From CAYXVU01 sp964468725 (GTDB lineage Bacteria > Acidobacteriota > Blastocatellia > UBA7656): a stretch of DNA of 31,423 nucleotides. The stretch spans positions 1 to 31,423 of the forward strand of contig CAYXVU010000050.1 of the NCBI GenBank assembly GCA_964468725.1. The letters are read 5' to 3'. The position numbers and the translations under genes are program-made. Below, piece by piece: positions 1-8,336 of this stretch; position 1 is the stretch's first letter; the number at the start of each line of letters is the position of its first letter. The notes beneath the pieces are model-generated. The model made no database searches and was not told the origin of the DNA. It worked only from the letters and a program-made list of their open reading frames with translations.

Positions 1-453
1 GAGCGCCCGAAAGATGGCCTCCAGCATGCGGTCATAACCGCGAATTTCATGATAGGTATCAACAATCAACACAACATCGAGACCGGCAGGCAACTGCGGG
101 TCATCGTCCGTGCTCAGGATCGCCTCTATCTGTTTGACGTTTTCGCGCTCTTGACGTGCGCGCACCTTCGCAATCGCTTTTTCATCAATGTCTACGGCAT
201 AGACTTTGCCATCTGCGCCGACGCGCGCCGCCAAGTGAAAGGTGAAATAGCCGCTGCCGCATCCGATATCCGCAACCCGCTGCCCGGCTTTCACGGTCAA
301 CGCGTCGAGGACTTCGGCAGGCCGTTGCCACTCGTCACGATTGAGCTTGCGCTCCGGGCTTTGCGCCTCGCCCCTTTCCGCCGTCCTCTGCCAACCTAGC
401 GCGCAGAGGGCGAGCAAACCGATCATCAATAGCCGTGTCCCAGGCCGCTTCAT
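1..453 (-). CDS. Secreted class I SAM-dependent methyltransferase-fold protein, C-terminus cut by window edge
   Basis: The minus-strand frame opens with ATG at 453 and stays open for 151 codons to the window edge, so the C-terminus is missing. A GAGG ribosome binding site lies about 10 bases upstream of the start. Residues 1-32 form a hydrophobic signal-like leader ending in GEAQS. The mature part reads RPAEVLDALTVKAGQRVADI, then the SAM-binding motif I GCGSGYFTFHLA (about residues 68-79), then an acidic loop YAVDID (motif II). DTYHEI follows further on, in the motif IV region. These features define a Rossmann methyltransferase of the Methyltransf_25/31 type. The substrate cannot be told. The export signal is odd because SAM is a cytoplasmic cofactor. 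The leader could instead be a membrane anchor. The gene follows the esterase at an 88-base gap and may be co-transcribed with it. Confidence 0.85.
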   Translation of the reverse strand, partial: MKRPGTRLLMIGLLALCALGWQRTAERGEAQSPERKLNRDEWQRPAEVLDALTVKAGQRVADIGCGSGYFTFHLAARVGADGKVYAVDIDEKAIAKVRARQERENVKQIEAILSTDDDPQLPAGLDVVLIVDTYHEIRGYDRMLEAIFRAL

Positions 454-541
454 CCGCTATGACCTCATGATAAAAATCTAGGGAGCGCACTCCATAGGTT
501 GCCTACGGTCATCCGATTCCGATTGCCGGTGATTCGGCTCT

Positions 542-2056
542 TCACTGCTTGGTCACTCGTTTGAAGGAAAAGAGCAGAGGTGGCGGCGTCATCCCTCCCG
601 GCAGCCTGAAGTCCACCCCGCCCATTCGCATCTGTCCGCTGAGCGTATCGCCTTCGAGTTTGCCTTCATACAACAGCACGCCGCGCGGGCGCATACCGTT
701 CATATATCCGTAGGTCAGTCCGGTTGGCGTGAGGTGCAGGTACTCAATACGCCGCACCCGAAGTTCAGGCGGCCCTTTCGAGTCGGTGACTTCGGCGACG
801 ACTCGACCATTTTCGACTCGGATGCGTAAGGTCATCTGGCCTGTGCGCGGTTGATCGGGATTCGACCAGACATCGCCAACCCACTCGCCGATGTAGGCGC
901 GCGCCTCTTCCGGCGTGGGGAACGGAGTGGCCAACAGTCCTTCAACCGTCTCGGTCGGCGGCGGGCGACGTTCAACTTCAGCAATCTTTGCTAGCAAGTC
1001 GGCTCTATTCGTCGGCGTGCCATAACCGAATGCCAATAGATTATAGGCTTCACGCGCCGCTGCACCGCGACCTTCCATCAGCAGGTCTTCGACAACGTTT
1101 TCCAACAACGGTTTCGGCGGTATCACCGTTGCGCCGAGTGCGGCATTAACATTCGCGTAATAAGGGAGAGTGCTCGTTGTCGGCGCTTGCGGAGCTGCGA
1201 GCCGCGAATAGTCGCTGAAGACTTGCCGCAAGCCAAGATAAGCGCCAAGCAGGGTCAACGTTTCATGACCCTCCATCATGAGCCTTTCCCGATGCAAACT
1301 CCATGAGGCGGGCGCGGCAGCCAGCAGCGCATTCCATGCCTCATCCGGCCATCTGAACCGCGCTTCCATTGACACGTAGCGCAAGGGTGACGGTTCCGCC
1401 CCGGCGCGTGCGATCAGTTTCTTTGCCAGCCAGTTATCGCCGAGTTGAATGGGAGCGTCGAGCGCAATGACAGTGCGATAGGTCGAACGAGTGGCGGCGG
1501 CGTAGGTTGCCAAAATGCCGCCGGACGAAATCCCGATGAAGCTGCGCGGCGCAGCGCCGCGAAACTGGCGGTCAACGGCGGGCAGCAACTCCTGCTCGAT
1601 GAAGTCCAAAAAGCGGTCGCCGCCTTCGTTCAAGCTGCTGCCACTCACCGAAAGTCCGGGAGGAGTGAGATCGCGCACGCGGCTTCTGAAGGAATCAAGG
1701 TTTTCAATGCCGACAATCAACGATTCGGGGATTTGTCCGTTGCGCGACAGTTGATCGCTAGCGACGGCAACCGGCGCGAGTAGAAACTCTCCGTCAACTA
1801 CGACCGTAACCGGATAGCGTCGGTCAGGCGCACTCTTCGAATAGGAAGCGGGCAGCACGACGAAGATGCGCCGCGTCTCTTTGAGAATCGCCGAATTGAT
1901 CTGAAAGGATTGCGCTTCGCCGCCGCGCGAGGCAGGGATTGTGCGTCCAGCTTCCGCAATCAAATCCGGCCTCTGTTGCGACAACGCTGACCCTACGCCC
2001 AATCCATTGACGCCGAGCAAAAGGCATATGATCCACAGCAGCTTTTGATAGTTCAT
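542..2056 (-). CDS. Secreted esterase-fold alpha/beta hydrolase with a C-terminal beta-rich domain
   Basis: The protein has 504 residues, starts with a signal peptide (residues 1-26, ending GVGSALS), and is led by a GGAGAGGG ribosome binding site six bases before the ATG. Residues about 45-290 match the putative esterase / IroE-Fes fold (PF00756). The nucleophile elbow is GISSGG at 175-180, giving Ser177 as the likely nucleophile. A late EGHETL makes His264 the likely catalytic histidine, and an acid residue lies between them. Members usually hydrolyse acyl or siderophore esters, but no substrate can be assigned here. Residues about 385-504 are a separate beta-rich module with GxW-like and GKLEGDTLSG patterns, typical of small ligand-binding or lipocalin-like domains attached to acidobacterial hydrolases. 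The gene lies 112 bases downstream of the response regulator and may be under its control; that is inference from position only. Confidence 0.85.
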   Translation of the reverse strand: MNYQKLLWIICLLLGVNGLGVGSALSQQRPDLIAEAGRTIPASRGGEAQSFQINSAILKETRRIFVVLPASYSKSAPDRRYPVTVVVDGEFLLAPVAVASDQLSRNGQIPESLIVGIENLDSFRSRVRDLTPPGLSVSGSSLNEGGDRFLDFIEQELLPAVDRQFRGAAPRSFIGISSGGILATYAAATRSTYRTVIALDAPIQLGDNWLAKKLIARAGAEPSPLRYVSMEARFRWPDEAWNALLAAAPASWSLHRERLMMEGHETLTLLGAYLGLRQVFSDYSRLAAPQAPTTSTLPYYANVNAALGATVIPPKPLLENVVEDLLMEGRGAAAREAYNLLAFGYGTPTNRADLLAKIAEVERRPPPTETVEGLLATPFPTPEEARAYIGEWVGDVWSNPDQPRTGQMTLRIRVENGRVVAEVTDSKGPPELRVRRIEYLHLTPTGLTYGYMNGMRPRGVLLYEGKLEGDTLSGQMRMGGVDFRLPGGMTPPPLLFSFKRVTKQ

Positions 2057-2168
2057 CTGACACCCTCTCCGAAATCAATCGTCCTGATAGGGATCGGCGA
2101 TCTTATCGAGCGTTTCTGAAAAGCCAGATAGGGGCGACCGGCTACAGGACGGCTCTGAAATGCCCAGC

Positions 2169-3008
2169 TTACCGGCCTCCGGCGCTGAGTTTGCGTTCCA
2201 GCACTTCGCGGCGACCGCGCGTAATCTTCAACTCCATGCCATCATCAAGGATGACCAAGTGAACGCCATTTGAAAACGGCTGCATCTCTTTGACGCGGTC
2301 GAGATTGACGATAGTTGAGCGATGAATGCGGATGAAGCGTTCCGGGTCGAGCGCCGCTTCCAATTCGGCCATCGTCTGGCGCAACAAGTGCGCCTTCTTT
2401 CCGGCGTGCAAGCGCACGTAACAGTCTTGTGCTTCGATCCAGTCAATCTCATCCGTGCGGATAAAGAGCACGCGCCCCCCCGTCTTCACCATCAGGCGCG
2501 TCAGGTAACGCGGGGTGTTGCTTGAGGGTAGCTGCCGCGTGCCGATCAGGGTCAATAACTTTCTGCNNNNNNNNNNGGAAACAACACCGCCAACAGGCCC
2601 AGGCACAAGTAGTTCTCCGGCATCTTGTCGCTCGATCTGCTGTTTGGCCTGCGCCAACGCTTTGAAGAACCGCGCATCGTCAAAGGGTTTGAGCAGATAA
2701 TCGAGGGCGCTGACCTCAAAGGCTTTAAGCGCGTATTGATCATAAGCGGTCACAAAGATGATGACCGGCAACGGATGCCCTGCAAGGTTGTCCAGCACTT
2801 CGAAGCCGTCCATCTCCGGCATCTGGACATCGAGAAAGACCAAGTCAGGTTCGAAGAGGCGTATGGCGTTGACTGCCTCTTTGCCGTTGCCGCACTCTTT
2901 GACGATCTCGATGCGCGCATCGGCTTTTAGCAAGGCACGCAGATTGCGCCGCGCCAGCGGCTCATCATCTACGATAATCGCTTTGATTGGCCTATCGCCC
3001 GTTGTCAT
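2169..3008 (-). CDS. LytTR-family response regulator
   Basis: A receiver domain (residues 1-120) is joined to a LytTR DNA-binding domain (about 170-275). The receiver shows acidic-pocket residues Asp14 and Asp15 (VDDEP), phosphoacceptor Asp60 (VFLDVQMPEMDG), Thr87 and Lys107 (LLKPF). The LytTR part shows RVLFIRTDEIDWIEA and FIRIHRSTIVNL. The frame is open further upstream to 3065, but the ATG at 3008 begins right at the receiver (MTTGDRPIKAIIVDDEP), has a GGAAA site five bases upstream, and overlaps the kinase stop by 17 bases, so translational coupling is likely. Ten N bases (2567-2576) fall in the inter-domain linker. Both sides are in the same frame when the gap is taken as ten bases, but the true linker length is unknown. 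It is the probable partner of the adjacent kinase. Target promoters are not visible. Confidence 0.92.
   Translation of the reverse strand: MTTGDRPIKAIIVDDEPLARRNLRALLKADARIEIVKECGNGKEAVNAIRLFEPDLVFLDVQMPEMDGFEVLDNLAGHPLPVIIFVTAYDQYALKAFEVSALDYLLKPFDDARFFKALAQAKQQIERQDAGELLVPGPVGGVVSXXXXRKLLTLIGTRQLPSSNTPRYLTRLMVKTGGRVLFIRTDEIDWIEAQDCYVRLHAGKKAHLLRQTMAELEAALDPERFIRIHRSTIVNLDRVKEMQPFSNGVHLVILDDGMELKITRGRREVLERKLSAGGR
2567..2576. other. Run of ten N bases (assembly gap)
   Basis: Ten consecutive N bases interrupt the response-regulator gene between its receiver and LytTR domains. This is a gap of unknown or nominal size, so the linker sequence there is not determined. It also suggests the scaffold was joined computationally at this point. 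Confidence 0.98.
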
Positions 3009-4158
3009 GATTTCCAATCGGGTCAGCCGCTCGTAGCGGGATTGATAAACGGGCTTCAACGCCACCGCTCCGGCGATTGCTGACCTGCAAGCGAAAGTCC
3101 GTGTGATAGAGCTGCCGCAATCGCGCTACGGTATTGGCCAATCCCAATCCCCTGCTCTCCTCCAACTGCCAGCCTTCGGGCAAACCAACGCCGTCATCAC
3201 AGACGCACAATTCCAACCGCCCGTCTTCACGCCTTGCGGTCAACGAAAGCGAACCGGCTTCTGCGCGGCGCGCCAGTCCATGACAGATTGCATTCTCGAC
3301 CAGCGGTTGCGTGATGAGATTGGGAATCAGCGCATCTAGCGTCTCCGGCGCTACATCCATCTGCACCTGCAAGCGGTCAGAGAAGCGCATCTGCTGAATG
3401 TTCAAATAGAGTTCCAACCACTCAATCTCTTCCCGAAGCGGCACTTCCTGTTTGCCGGAATTCTCTAGGGTCTGGCGCAACAGATCGCTCAGCCTCACCA
3501 ACATCTGCACGGCGGCAGAATTGTCCTGATCGCGCACTAATCCGGTGATGCCGTTGAGCGTGTTGAAGAGGAAGTGCGGATTCAGTTGCATTCTCAGCAT
3601 CTGCAACTCGGCCTGCGCGAGTTGCGCTTCGAGTTGCGCCGCGCGCACTTCGCGCTCGCGGAACTGCCGGTAGTAATCAAGTGCCGAACCGATGCCAAAA
3701 ATCACACCATAAAACAGCGCGCAAAACGGCAAGTCGCGCATCCCCCCATAGACAAACCGCGTGGAGAGTCCCGGCAACCCCGGCCCCATAGGCCGAACCG
3801 CAGCTTCGATCAGCAACGCCAGCCCCGTATGCAAAGCGCATAACAGCGGGATCGCCAGCAGATGCGCGACCAACGGCTTCAGCAACTTGCCGCGTTCAAG
3901 CGGCAACCATCGCCGCAACTGCAAGGTCACAGGCGCTACCAGCGTCCAAACCAGCCAGGCCATCAACTGCGAAGCAAACACCGGCCAAAAATGTTGTGGA
4001 TTTGGACGGCGCACCTGTGGCAACTCAACGAAGACCGAGCTTGCCGAAAAGATTCCGAGCGCCAGCCAAATCAGAAACGAGGAGGCCCACACAACTCGCC
4101 GTTGCCGTGCGAAGGCCACATCGGCAGATTGGCTCTCATTCTCTTTGCGCCCTCGCAT
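2992..4158 (-). CDS. LytS/YehU-type sensor histidine kinase
   Basis: This is a 388-residue integral-membrane kinase of the His_kinase family (PF06580). Four hydrophobic segments lie at about residues 22-46, 57-80, 93-120 and 143-163, followed by a coiled-coil-like stretch rich in Glu, Gln and Ala. The phosphoacceptor motif is LNPHFLFNTLN, with His195. The ATP-binding N box is QPLVENAICHG (Asn289), and the G boxes are DDGVGLPEGW and RGLGLANTVARL. No separate extracellular sensor domain is present, so the signal is probably sensed in or at the membrane. The start is uncertain: ATG at 4158 is chosen, but an in-frame TTG at 4176 would add six residues and neither has a well-spaced ribosome binding site. 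The gene overlaps the downstream LytTR regulator by 17 bases, the usual kinase-regulator pairing for this family. Confidence 0.92.
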   Translation of the reverse strand: MRGRKENESQSADVAFARQRRVVWASSFLIWLALGIFSASSVFVELPQVRRPNPQHFWPVFASQLMAWLVWTLVAPVTLQLRRWLPLERGKLLKPLVAHLLAIPLLCALHTGLALLIEAAVRPMGPGLPGLSTRFVYGGMRDLPFCALFYGVIFGIGSALDYYRQFREREVRAAQLEAQLAQAELQMLRMQLNPHFLFNTLNGITGLVRDQDNSAAVQMLVRLSDLLRQTLENSGKQEVPLREEIEWLELYLNIQQMRFSDRLQVQMDVAPETLDALIPNLITQPLVENAICHGLARRAEAGSLSLTARREDGRLELCVCDDGVGLPEGWQLEESRGLGLANTVARLRQLYHTDFRLQVSNRRSGGVEARLSIPLRAADPIGNHDNGR

Positions 4159-4500
4159 GATTTCGTTCGCCGACAAAATCCGCGACCGTCAATCCCCTTT
4201 CAGCCGATTGCGCCTCTCAACCTTCTTCTCACCTCACCAGCCGAAAGTTGCAACCAAGCGGCGAATCTATTTATCGCATTCTCCGATGTAAGAGTCACGA
4301 GTTTTGCAGGGAACCATTCAAGGGGCGAGGTGAATCGCACATTGCGGCGGCGAATGGCAGGGCGCACGCCGCCGATAACTACTTTTCGTTGGTTCGTGAA
4401 GATGAGAAGGCTCGCGGCAAGACGCTTCCGCCCGACACGCAATGGTCAGCGGCTCAATTCTCCATCTTTCCGCTTTCAGCTTTTGTTGGCAATCATCCAA
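4159..4500. other. Intergenic region upstream of the two-component system
   Basis: No convincing gene is seen in these 342 bases. Short open frames exist on both strands, but they lack ribosome binding sites and recognisable composition. The region separates the kinase start from the stop of the upstream metallopeptidase, so it should hold the promoter for the kinase-regulator-esterase-methyltransferase run. On the minus strand GTGACT and GATAAA spaced 17 bases apart (about 4268-4296) could be a promoter, but the match is weak. Confidence 0.4.
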
Positions 4501-5808
4501 CTAATGTGCAAACTTTTCCGCGTAGCGGCTGGTTTTCAAAACCTCTTTGCAGTCAGTCACGATCAGCAAATCGCGGATCGCTCGCTTTTTGTCAGTCGCG
4601 TTTCGGTAGTAGGCTTCGGCAATGCGATAGCCCATCCAGTATCCCAAATCCGACGGACGCTCCGCCGAGCCACTGCCGTAGAGCCAGCGCGGGCTGGGTT
4701 TGTCATCCAACTCCTTCTGAAACTCTTCCCACAAGGCGCGCTCGCGTGCATTCGCCCATCGGTGTACCTCCTGCATGCGGTTGATCAGTCTGCCCGAAGT
4801 CAGTTCACCGAGAAAGTCTGCGCCTCCCTCTTTGAGGCAACCACATAAGAGAGTATTTTGCGGCGGGTATCTCTGCTGAAAATGGATCGCCTCGTGCGCG
4901 ACGAGGGGCGGAATTTCGCGCGCTTCCATGATCGCGCCCTTCTCCCAATCGTTCAGTTCGGTTGTCGGCGTCGTCGCCGCGCGCGTGAACATCTCCGCAC
5001 CCATCAACAAGCCGTTGTTCGAAGCCGTGCCGCCACTCGATAACTGACCAATAACAAAGTAAGCGTCAGGAAACTGTGCGTCGGCATAGAAACCCTTCAA
5101 CTGGCGAAAGGCGGCGAGCGTTTCGCCGTGATACTTATCGATTCCGCTTGTCAGCGAGCGAATGGCTCGGAAAAAATCCGGACGCTGTTCGATCACCATC
5201 GCCAACCGTTTCGCGTTGAGCCGACCGCTGCGCGCGAAATCTTTCAGCCCCACGCTACCCGGATCAATGTAATCCTGCTGAAAGATTGCGGCTCGTTCGG
5301 CAGGCGCGGCGGCTAAGGCTTTGTCATAGGCTTTCCAGAAGCGCGCAATATCATCGGTCACGAAGCGCGCATTGTTCGGGTTGCTGCGCTTTTGGCGATA
5401 GTCCCGCTCAGCCGCTTCGCACTCCGCCACGACCGTCTTCCAGCGGGCATCGGCGCGCAGCGATTCCAGATCACTATCCCTCTGCAAATGAGCGGCGTCG
5501 CGCCATCCCGCGCGAATCGCTGCGCGCAGCATGGCAAAGGCCTGCTCTCGATCTCCCGCCAATGCCAGCGAACACGCGGCATCGTAGTAGACGCCCGCCT
5601 CGCGCGCCCCTTTGGCAATCGCTGCCTGATAGAGTTTGGCTGAAAGGGAGTAATCTTTCTTTTGATAAGCCGCACTGCCTTCTCGCACCAATTCATCAGC
5701 CGACTGCCCCGCCGTCGCTTGTCCGGCGTTCTGCTGCGCGGAAACCAACGTGAAGGTGAGGGCAAAAGCCGCTGTGCTAACCAGCCATACCCATATGCGA
5801 ATCTTCAT
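4501..5808 (-). CDS. Exported HExxH metallopeptidase (DUF2268/GldB-like) with an N-terminal TPR-like part
   Basis: The protein has 435 residues with a signal peptide at 1-24 (LVSAQQ) and a GGAGGAG ribosome binding site just before the ATG. Residues about 36-125 resemble one or two TPR units (EGSAAYQKKDYSLSAKLYQA, then a YYDAACSLALAGD repeat), continuing with the ADARWKT pattern common at the end of secreted acidobacterial TPR parts. Residues 150-435 form a zincin domain: HEAIH at 305-309 supplies two histidine ligands and the catalytic glutamate, and EGGADF has Glu327 as the likely third ligand. The upstream stretch YFVIGQLSSGGTAS is typical of the GldB / DUF2268 predicted Zn-protease group. 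Substrate is unknown. The neighbour on the far side is an ADOP permease, 42 bases away and in the same orientation, so co-transcription is likely. Confidence 0.82.
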   Translation of the reverse strand: MKIRIWVWLVSTAAFALTFTLVSAQQNAGQATAGQSADELVREGSAAYQKKDYSLSAKLYQAAIAKGAREAGVYYDAACSLALAGDREQAFAMLRAAIRAGWRDAAHLQRDSDLESLRADARWKTVVAECEAAERDYRQKRSNPNNARFVTDDIARFWKAYDKALAAAPAERAAIFQQDYIDPGSVGLKDFARSGRLNAKRLAMVIEQRPDFFRAIRSLTSGIDKYHGETLAAFRQLKGFYADAQFPDAYFVIGQLSSGGTASNNGLLMGAEMFTRAATTPTTELNDWEKGAIMEAREIPPLVAHEAIHFQQRYPPQNTLLCGCLKEGGADFLGELTSGRLINRMQEVHRWANARERALWEEFQKELDDKPSPRWLYGSGSAERPSDLGYWMGYRIAEAYYRNATDKKRAIRDLLIVTDCKEVLKTSRYAEKFAH

Positions 5809-5850
5809 GATCTCTCCTCCGAATTCATCTTCGCGCTTGGCGATATTCTC

Positions 5851-8274
5851 CTATTCGCATCTGAGGGCAACCATCGGATCAACCTTCGTCGCTCGTCTGG
5901 CAGGCAACCAACACGCAACCAACGTTACAGCGACCAGCACTACTGGCACGCTGATGAAGGTCAACGGGTCGGTCATCGTCACCTGAAATAACAGGCTCCT
6001 GAGCAAGCGCGTCAGTCCGAAGGCTCCCGCCGCACCCAACCCTGTGCCGATGAGCGTCAACCATAGCCCTCGCCCGATAATCAACTTCATCACCTCACCG
6101 GTCTGCGCGCCGAGCGCCATGCGAATGCCGATCTCTTTCGTGCTCTGCGTGACCATGTAAGAGGTGAGGCCGTAAATGCCAACGGCTGCCAAAAACAGAG
6201 ACAGCAACCCGAAGATGGAGAAGAGTAACCCGCGAAAACGCGGTACGGCAACCGACTGGCTGACCACTTCACCCATGGTGCGAATGTCGAAGAGCGGTTG
6301 ATCTTTATCCACGCCGAGCGCCAAACCGCGCACCACATCGCGCAAAGCGTCCGGGTCACCGTCCGTGCGCACAACGAAAGCCACCCTACGCCCCCAAGTG
6401 TCGAACCAACTGCCCTGCAATTGTCGGAGCGGCACATAGACCTCAATCGGCGCGTCGGCGGCCAGCCCGCTATGCTTCACATCAGCGACGACGCCAACTA
6501 TGGTATAGGCTTGCGTCCCGGCAAAGAGAATCTGTTCGCCTATCGGCTCGCTATCAGGAAAGAATTTGTTGACCAGGCTCTGATTGACGACGACGACGAG
6601 TTGCGCATTGAGCGTGTCGCGTTCATTCAACAATCGGCCTTTCACCAAACGCAAGCTCAAAGCCTCGAAATAGTCACCTTCGACGCCGCGAAAACGCGCA
6701 TTGCCGCGCCCCCAACCCGGCCCCTCATTGGGGCGGCTGAGAATGCGAAAATCTGTGCCGCTATTGACGCCGCTCATCGGCAGCGCGCCAGTCACCCCTA
6801 CGGATTGCACTCCCGGCAAGGCGCGCAACCGCGCCAACATCTCATCTTGATAGGCTAAGGTCTGCGCTTCGCCGGGAAAGCGCGTTTTGGCCAGCGTTGT
6901 GCGAAACGTCAGCACCTGTTCGGCGGCAAACCCTGCATCCACTTGCAACAGCCGACTGAAACTCTTCAGCATCAATCCCGCGCCCACGACAAGCACGAAG
7001 GTCAAGGCAATCTCGGCGATCAACAACAGACTGCGCGACCGGCTGCGCGAGGCGGTACGCAAACTCTGCTCCTGTAACAAGCCGTTGAGATTCGTTTGCG
7101 TCGCTTGCCACGCCGGTAAGAGGCCGAAACCGAAACCGGTTAGCAACGAAACGCCCGCCGCGAATAGCATGACTCGCAGATCGAGAGCGATGACCGCCTC
7201 AGGAGGTATCGAACCTGCCGGACTGAACTGCTCAAACGCCTTCATCAGCCAGTAGGCAAAAAACAAGCCAACTACGCCACCACTACCGGCTAAGAGCAAG
7301 CTCTCCGTCAACAGTTGCCGCACCAATCGCCAGCCGCTCGCGCCGACGGCCAGCCGAATTAAAACCTCTTTGCGCCGCGCTGCGCCGCGCGCCAATAGCA
7401 AGTTGGCAACATTGACGCTGGCAATCAGCAAGATGAACGAGACGGCTCCGAGCAACAGCCATAACGTGCCGCGCAGATCAGTAGCCACCAACGTGTGGCG
7501 CAACGGTTCGACGATCACCCAATGGCCTTTCATCATCGCATCGGCTTCGCCGACCGCGGCGGCCAGCCGGTTCATAGCCGCTTGGGCTTGCGCCATTGTG
7601 ACGCCGGGATTGAGCTTTGCCCGCGCGCTGAAGTATTGCGTTGAGCGCCGCATACGATCCGGCGGGATGGTGAGCGGCATCCACAATTCGTTATCCATGC
7701 GGTCGAAGATCGGGTGCGGCGGCAACACGCCGACGACCAGGTGCGGCTTTTCATTGAGGGTGATCGTCTGCCCGACAATCGCCGCATCCGCTCCGAAACG
7801 CCTCTGCCATAATCGCTGCGACAATATCACTACTTGCTCATTGCCAACCTGCTCCTCTTCGGTCACGAAGCTGCGCCCTAACGCTATGGGCACGCCGAGC
7901 AAGTCGAAGTAGTTGGCGGTAATTTGTCGCCCCAACAACTGCTCGGCTTGCGTGTGACCGGTCAAGTTATAGCTCTGCGTATAATCGGTGTAGCCTGCCA
8001 CCTGCGAAAAGACGGTGTTGAGATTCTTCCACTCCACGAAAGTTGGCGGCGAGGGCAAACAATTGGTGCAACGCTCCGAATTATCCCACAGGGTTACCAA
8101 CCGCTCAGCCTCCGGATAGGCAAGCGGTTTGAGCAACACCGCATCCACAAAGCTGAAGATTGCCGTCGTCGCTCCGATACCTAAACTGAGCGTCAGGACG
8201 GCGATGAGCGTAAAACCCGGTTGTTGTCTGAGTGTTCGCGCCCCATAGCGCAGGTCTTGCCAAAGTTGAGTCAT
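5851..8274 (-). CDS. ADOP-type (MacB/FtsX-like) permease, copy 1
   Basis: The product has about 807 residues. The ATG at 8274 is chosen over an in-frame start at 8307 because AGGAGGG lies four to five bases upstream and MTQLWQDLRYGARTLRQQPG is the usual ADOP opening. Order of parts: a first membrane helix (about 21-43), a large periplasmic MacB_PCD domain containing the Q-R-x-W-QRRFG pattern (LSQRLWQRRFGAD), then an FtsX domain with three to four helices beginning LLGAVSFILLIASVNVANLL. A second periplasmic part follows, and then a second FtsX domain ending VLVAVTLVACWLPARRATKV. This is two fused permease halves with no ATPase domain, and no ABC ATPase gene is in the window. Related MacB proteins couple ATP hydrolysis to periplasmic export, but the function of orphan ADOP proteins is not established. 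Confidence 0.93.
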   Translation of the reverse strand: MTQLWQDLRYGARTLRQQPGFTLIAVLTLSLGIGATTAIFSFVDAVLLKPLAYPEAERLVTLWDNSERCTNCLPSPPTFVEWKNLNTVFSQVAGYTDYTQSYNLTGHTQAEQLLGRQITANYFDLLGVPIALGRSFVTEEEQVGNEQVVILSQRLWQRRFGADAAIVGQTITLNEKPHLVVGVLPPHPIFDRMDNELWMPLTIPPDRMRRSTQYFSARAKLNPGVTMAQAQAAMNRLAAAVGEADAMMKGHWVIVEPLRHTLVATDLRGTLWLLLGAVSFILLIASVNVANLLLARGAARRKEVLIRLAVGASGWRLVRQLLTESLLLAGSGGVVGLFFAYWLMKAFEQFSPAGSIPPEAVIALDLRVMLFAAGVSLLTGFGFGLLPAWQATQTNLNGLLQEQSLRTASRSRSRSLLLIAEIALTFVLVVGAGLMLKSFSRLLQVDAGFAAEQVLTFRTTLAKTRFPGEAQTLAYQDEMLARLRALPGVQSVGVTGALPMSGVNSGTDFRILSRPNEGPGWGRGNARFRGVEGDYFEALSLRLVKGRLLNERDTLNAQLVVVVNQSLVNKFFPDSEPIGEQILFAGTQAYTIVGVVADVKHSGLAADAPIEVYVPLRQLQGSWFDTWGRRVAFVVRTDGDPDALRDVVRGLALGVDKDQPLFDIRTMGEVVSQSVAVPRFRGLLFSIFGLLSLFLAAVGIYGLTSYMVTQSTKEIGIRMALGAQTGEVMKLIIGRGLWLTLIGTGLGAAGAFGLTRLLRSLLFQVTMTDPLTFISVPVVLVAVTLVACWLPARRATKVDPMVALRCE

Positions 8275-8336
8275 AATCCCTCCTGAACAGATCAGCGGCG
8301 TAATCACCGACGAGATTTCCCTGATTCGGTAAATCG

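Noticed and set aside
49..399. Plus-strand open frame of 116 codons
   Set aside because: It is antisense to the methyltransferase, whose minus-strand frame contains the SAM-binding motif and a signal peptide.
4200..4442. Minus-strand open frame of 80 codons between the kinase and the metallopeptidase
   Set aside because: It has no ribosome binding site, no recognisable motif and an atypical start, so it was not called as a gene.
3862..4848. Plus-strand open frame of 328 codons
   Set aside because: It overlaps two minus-strand genes and the intergenic region, has no ribosome binding site, and its translation is Arg/Gln-rich as in other shadows.
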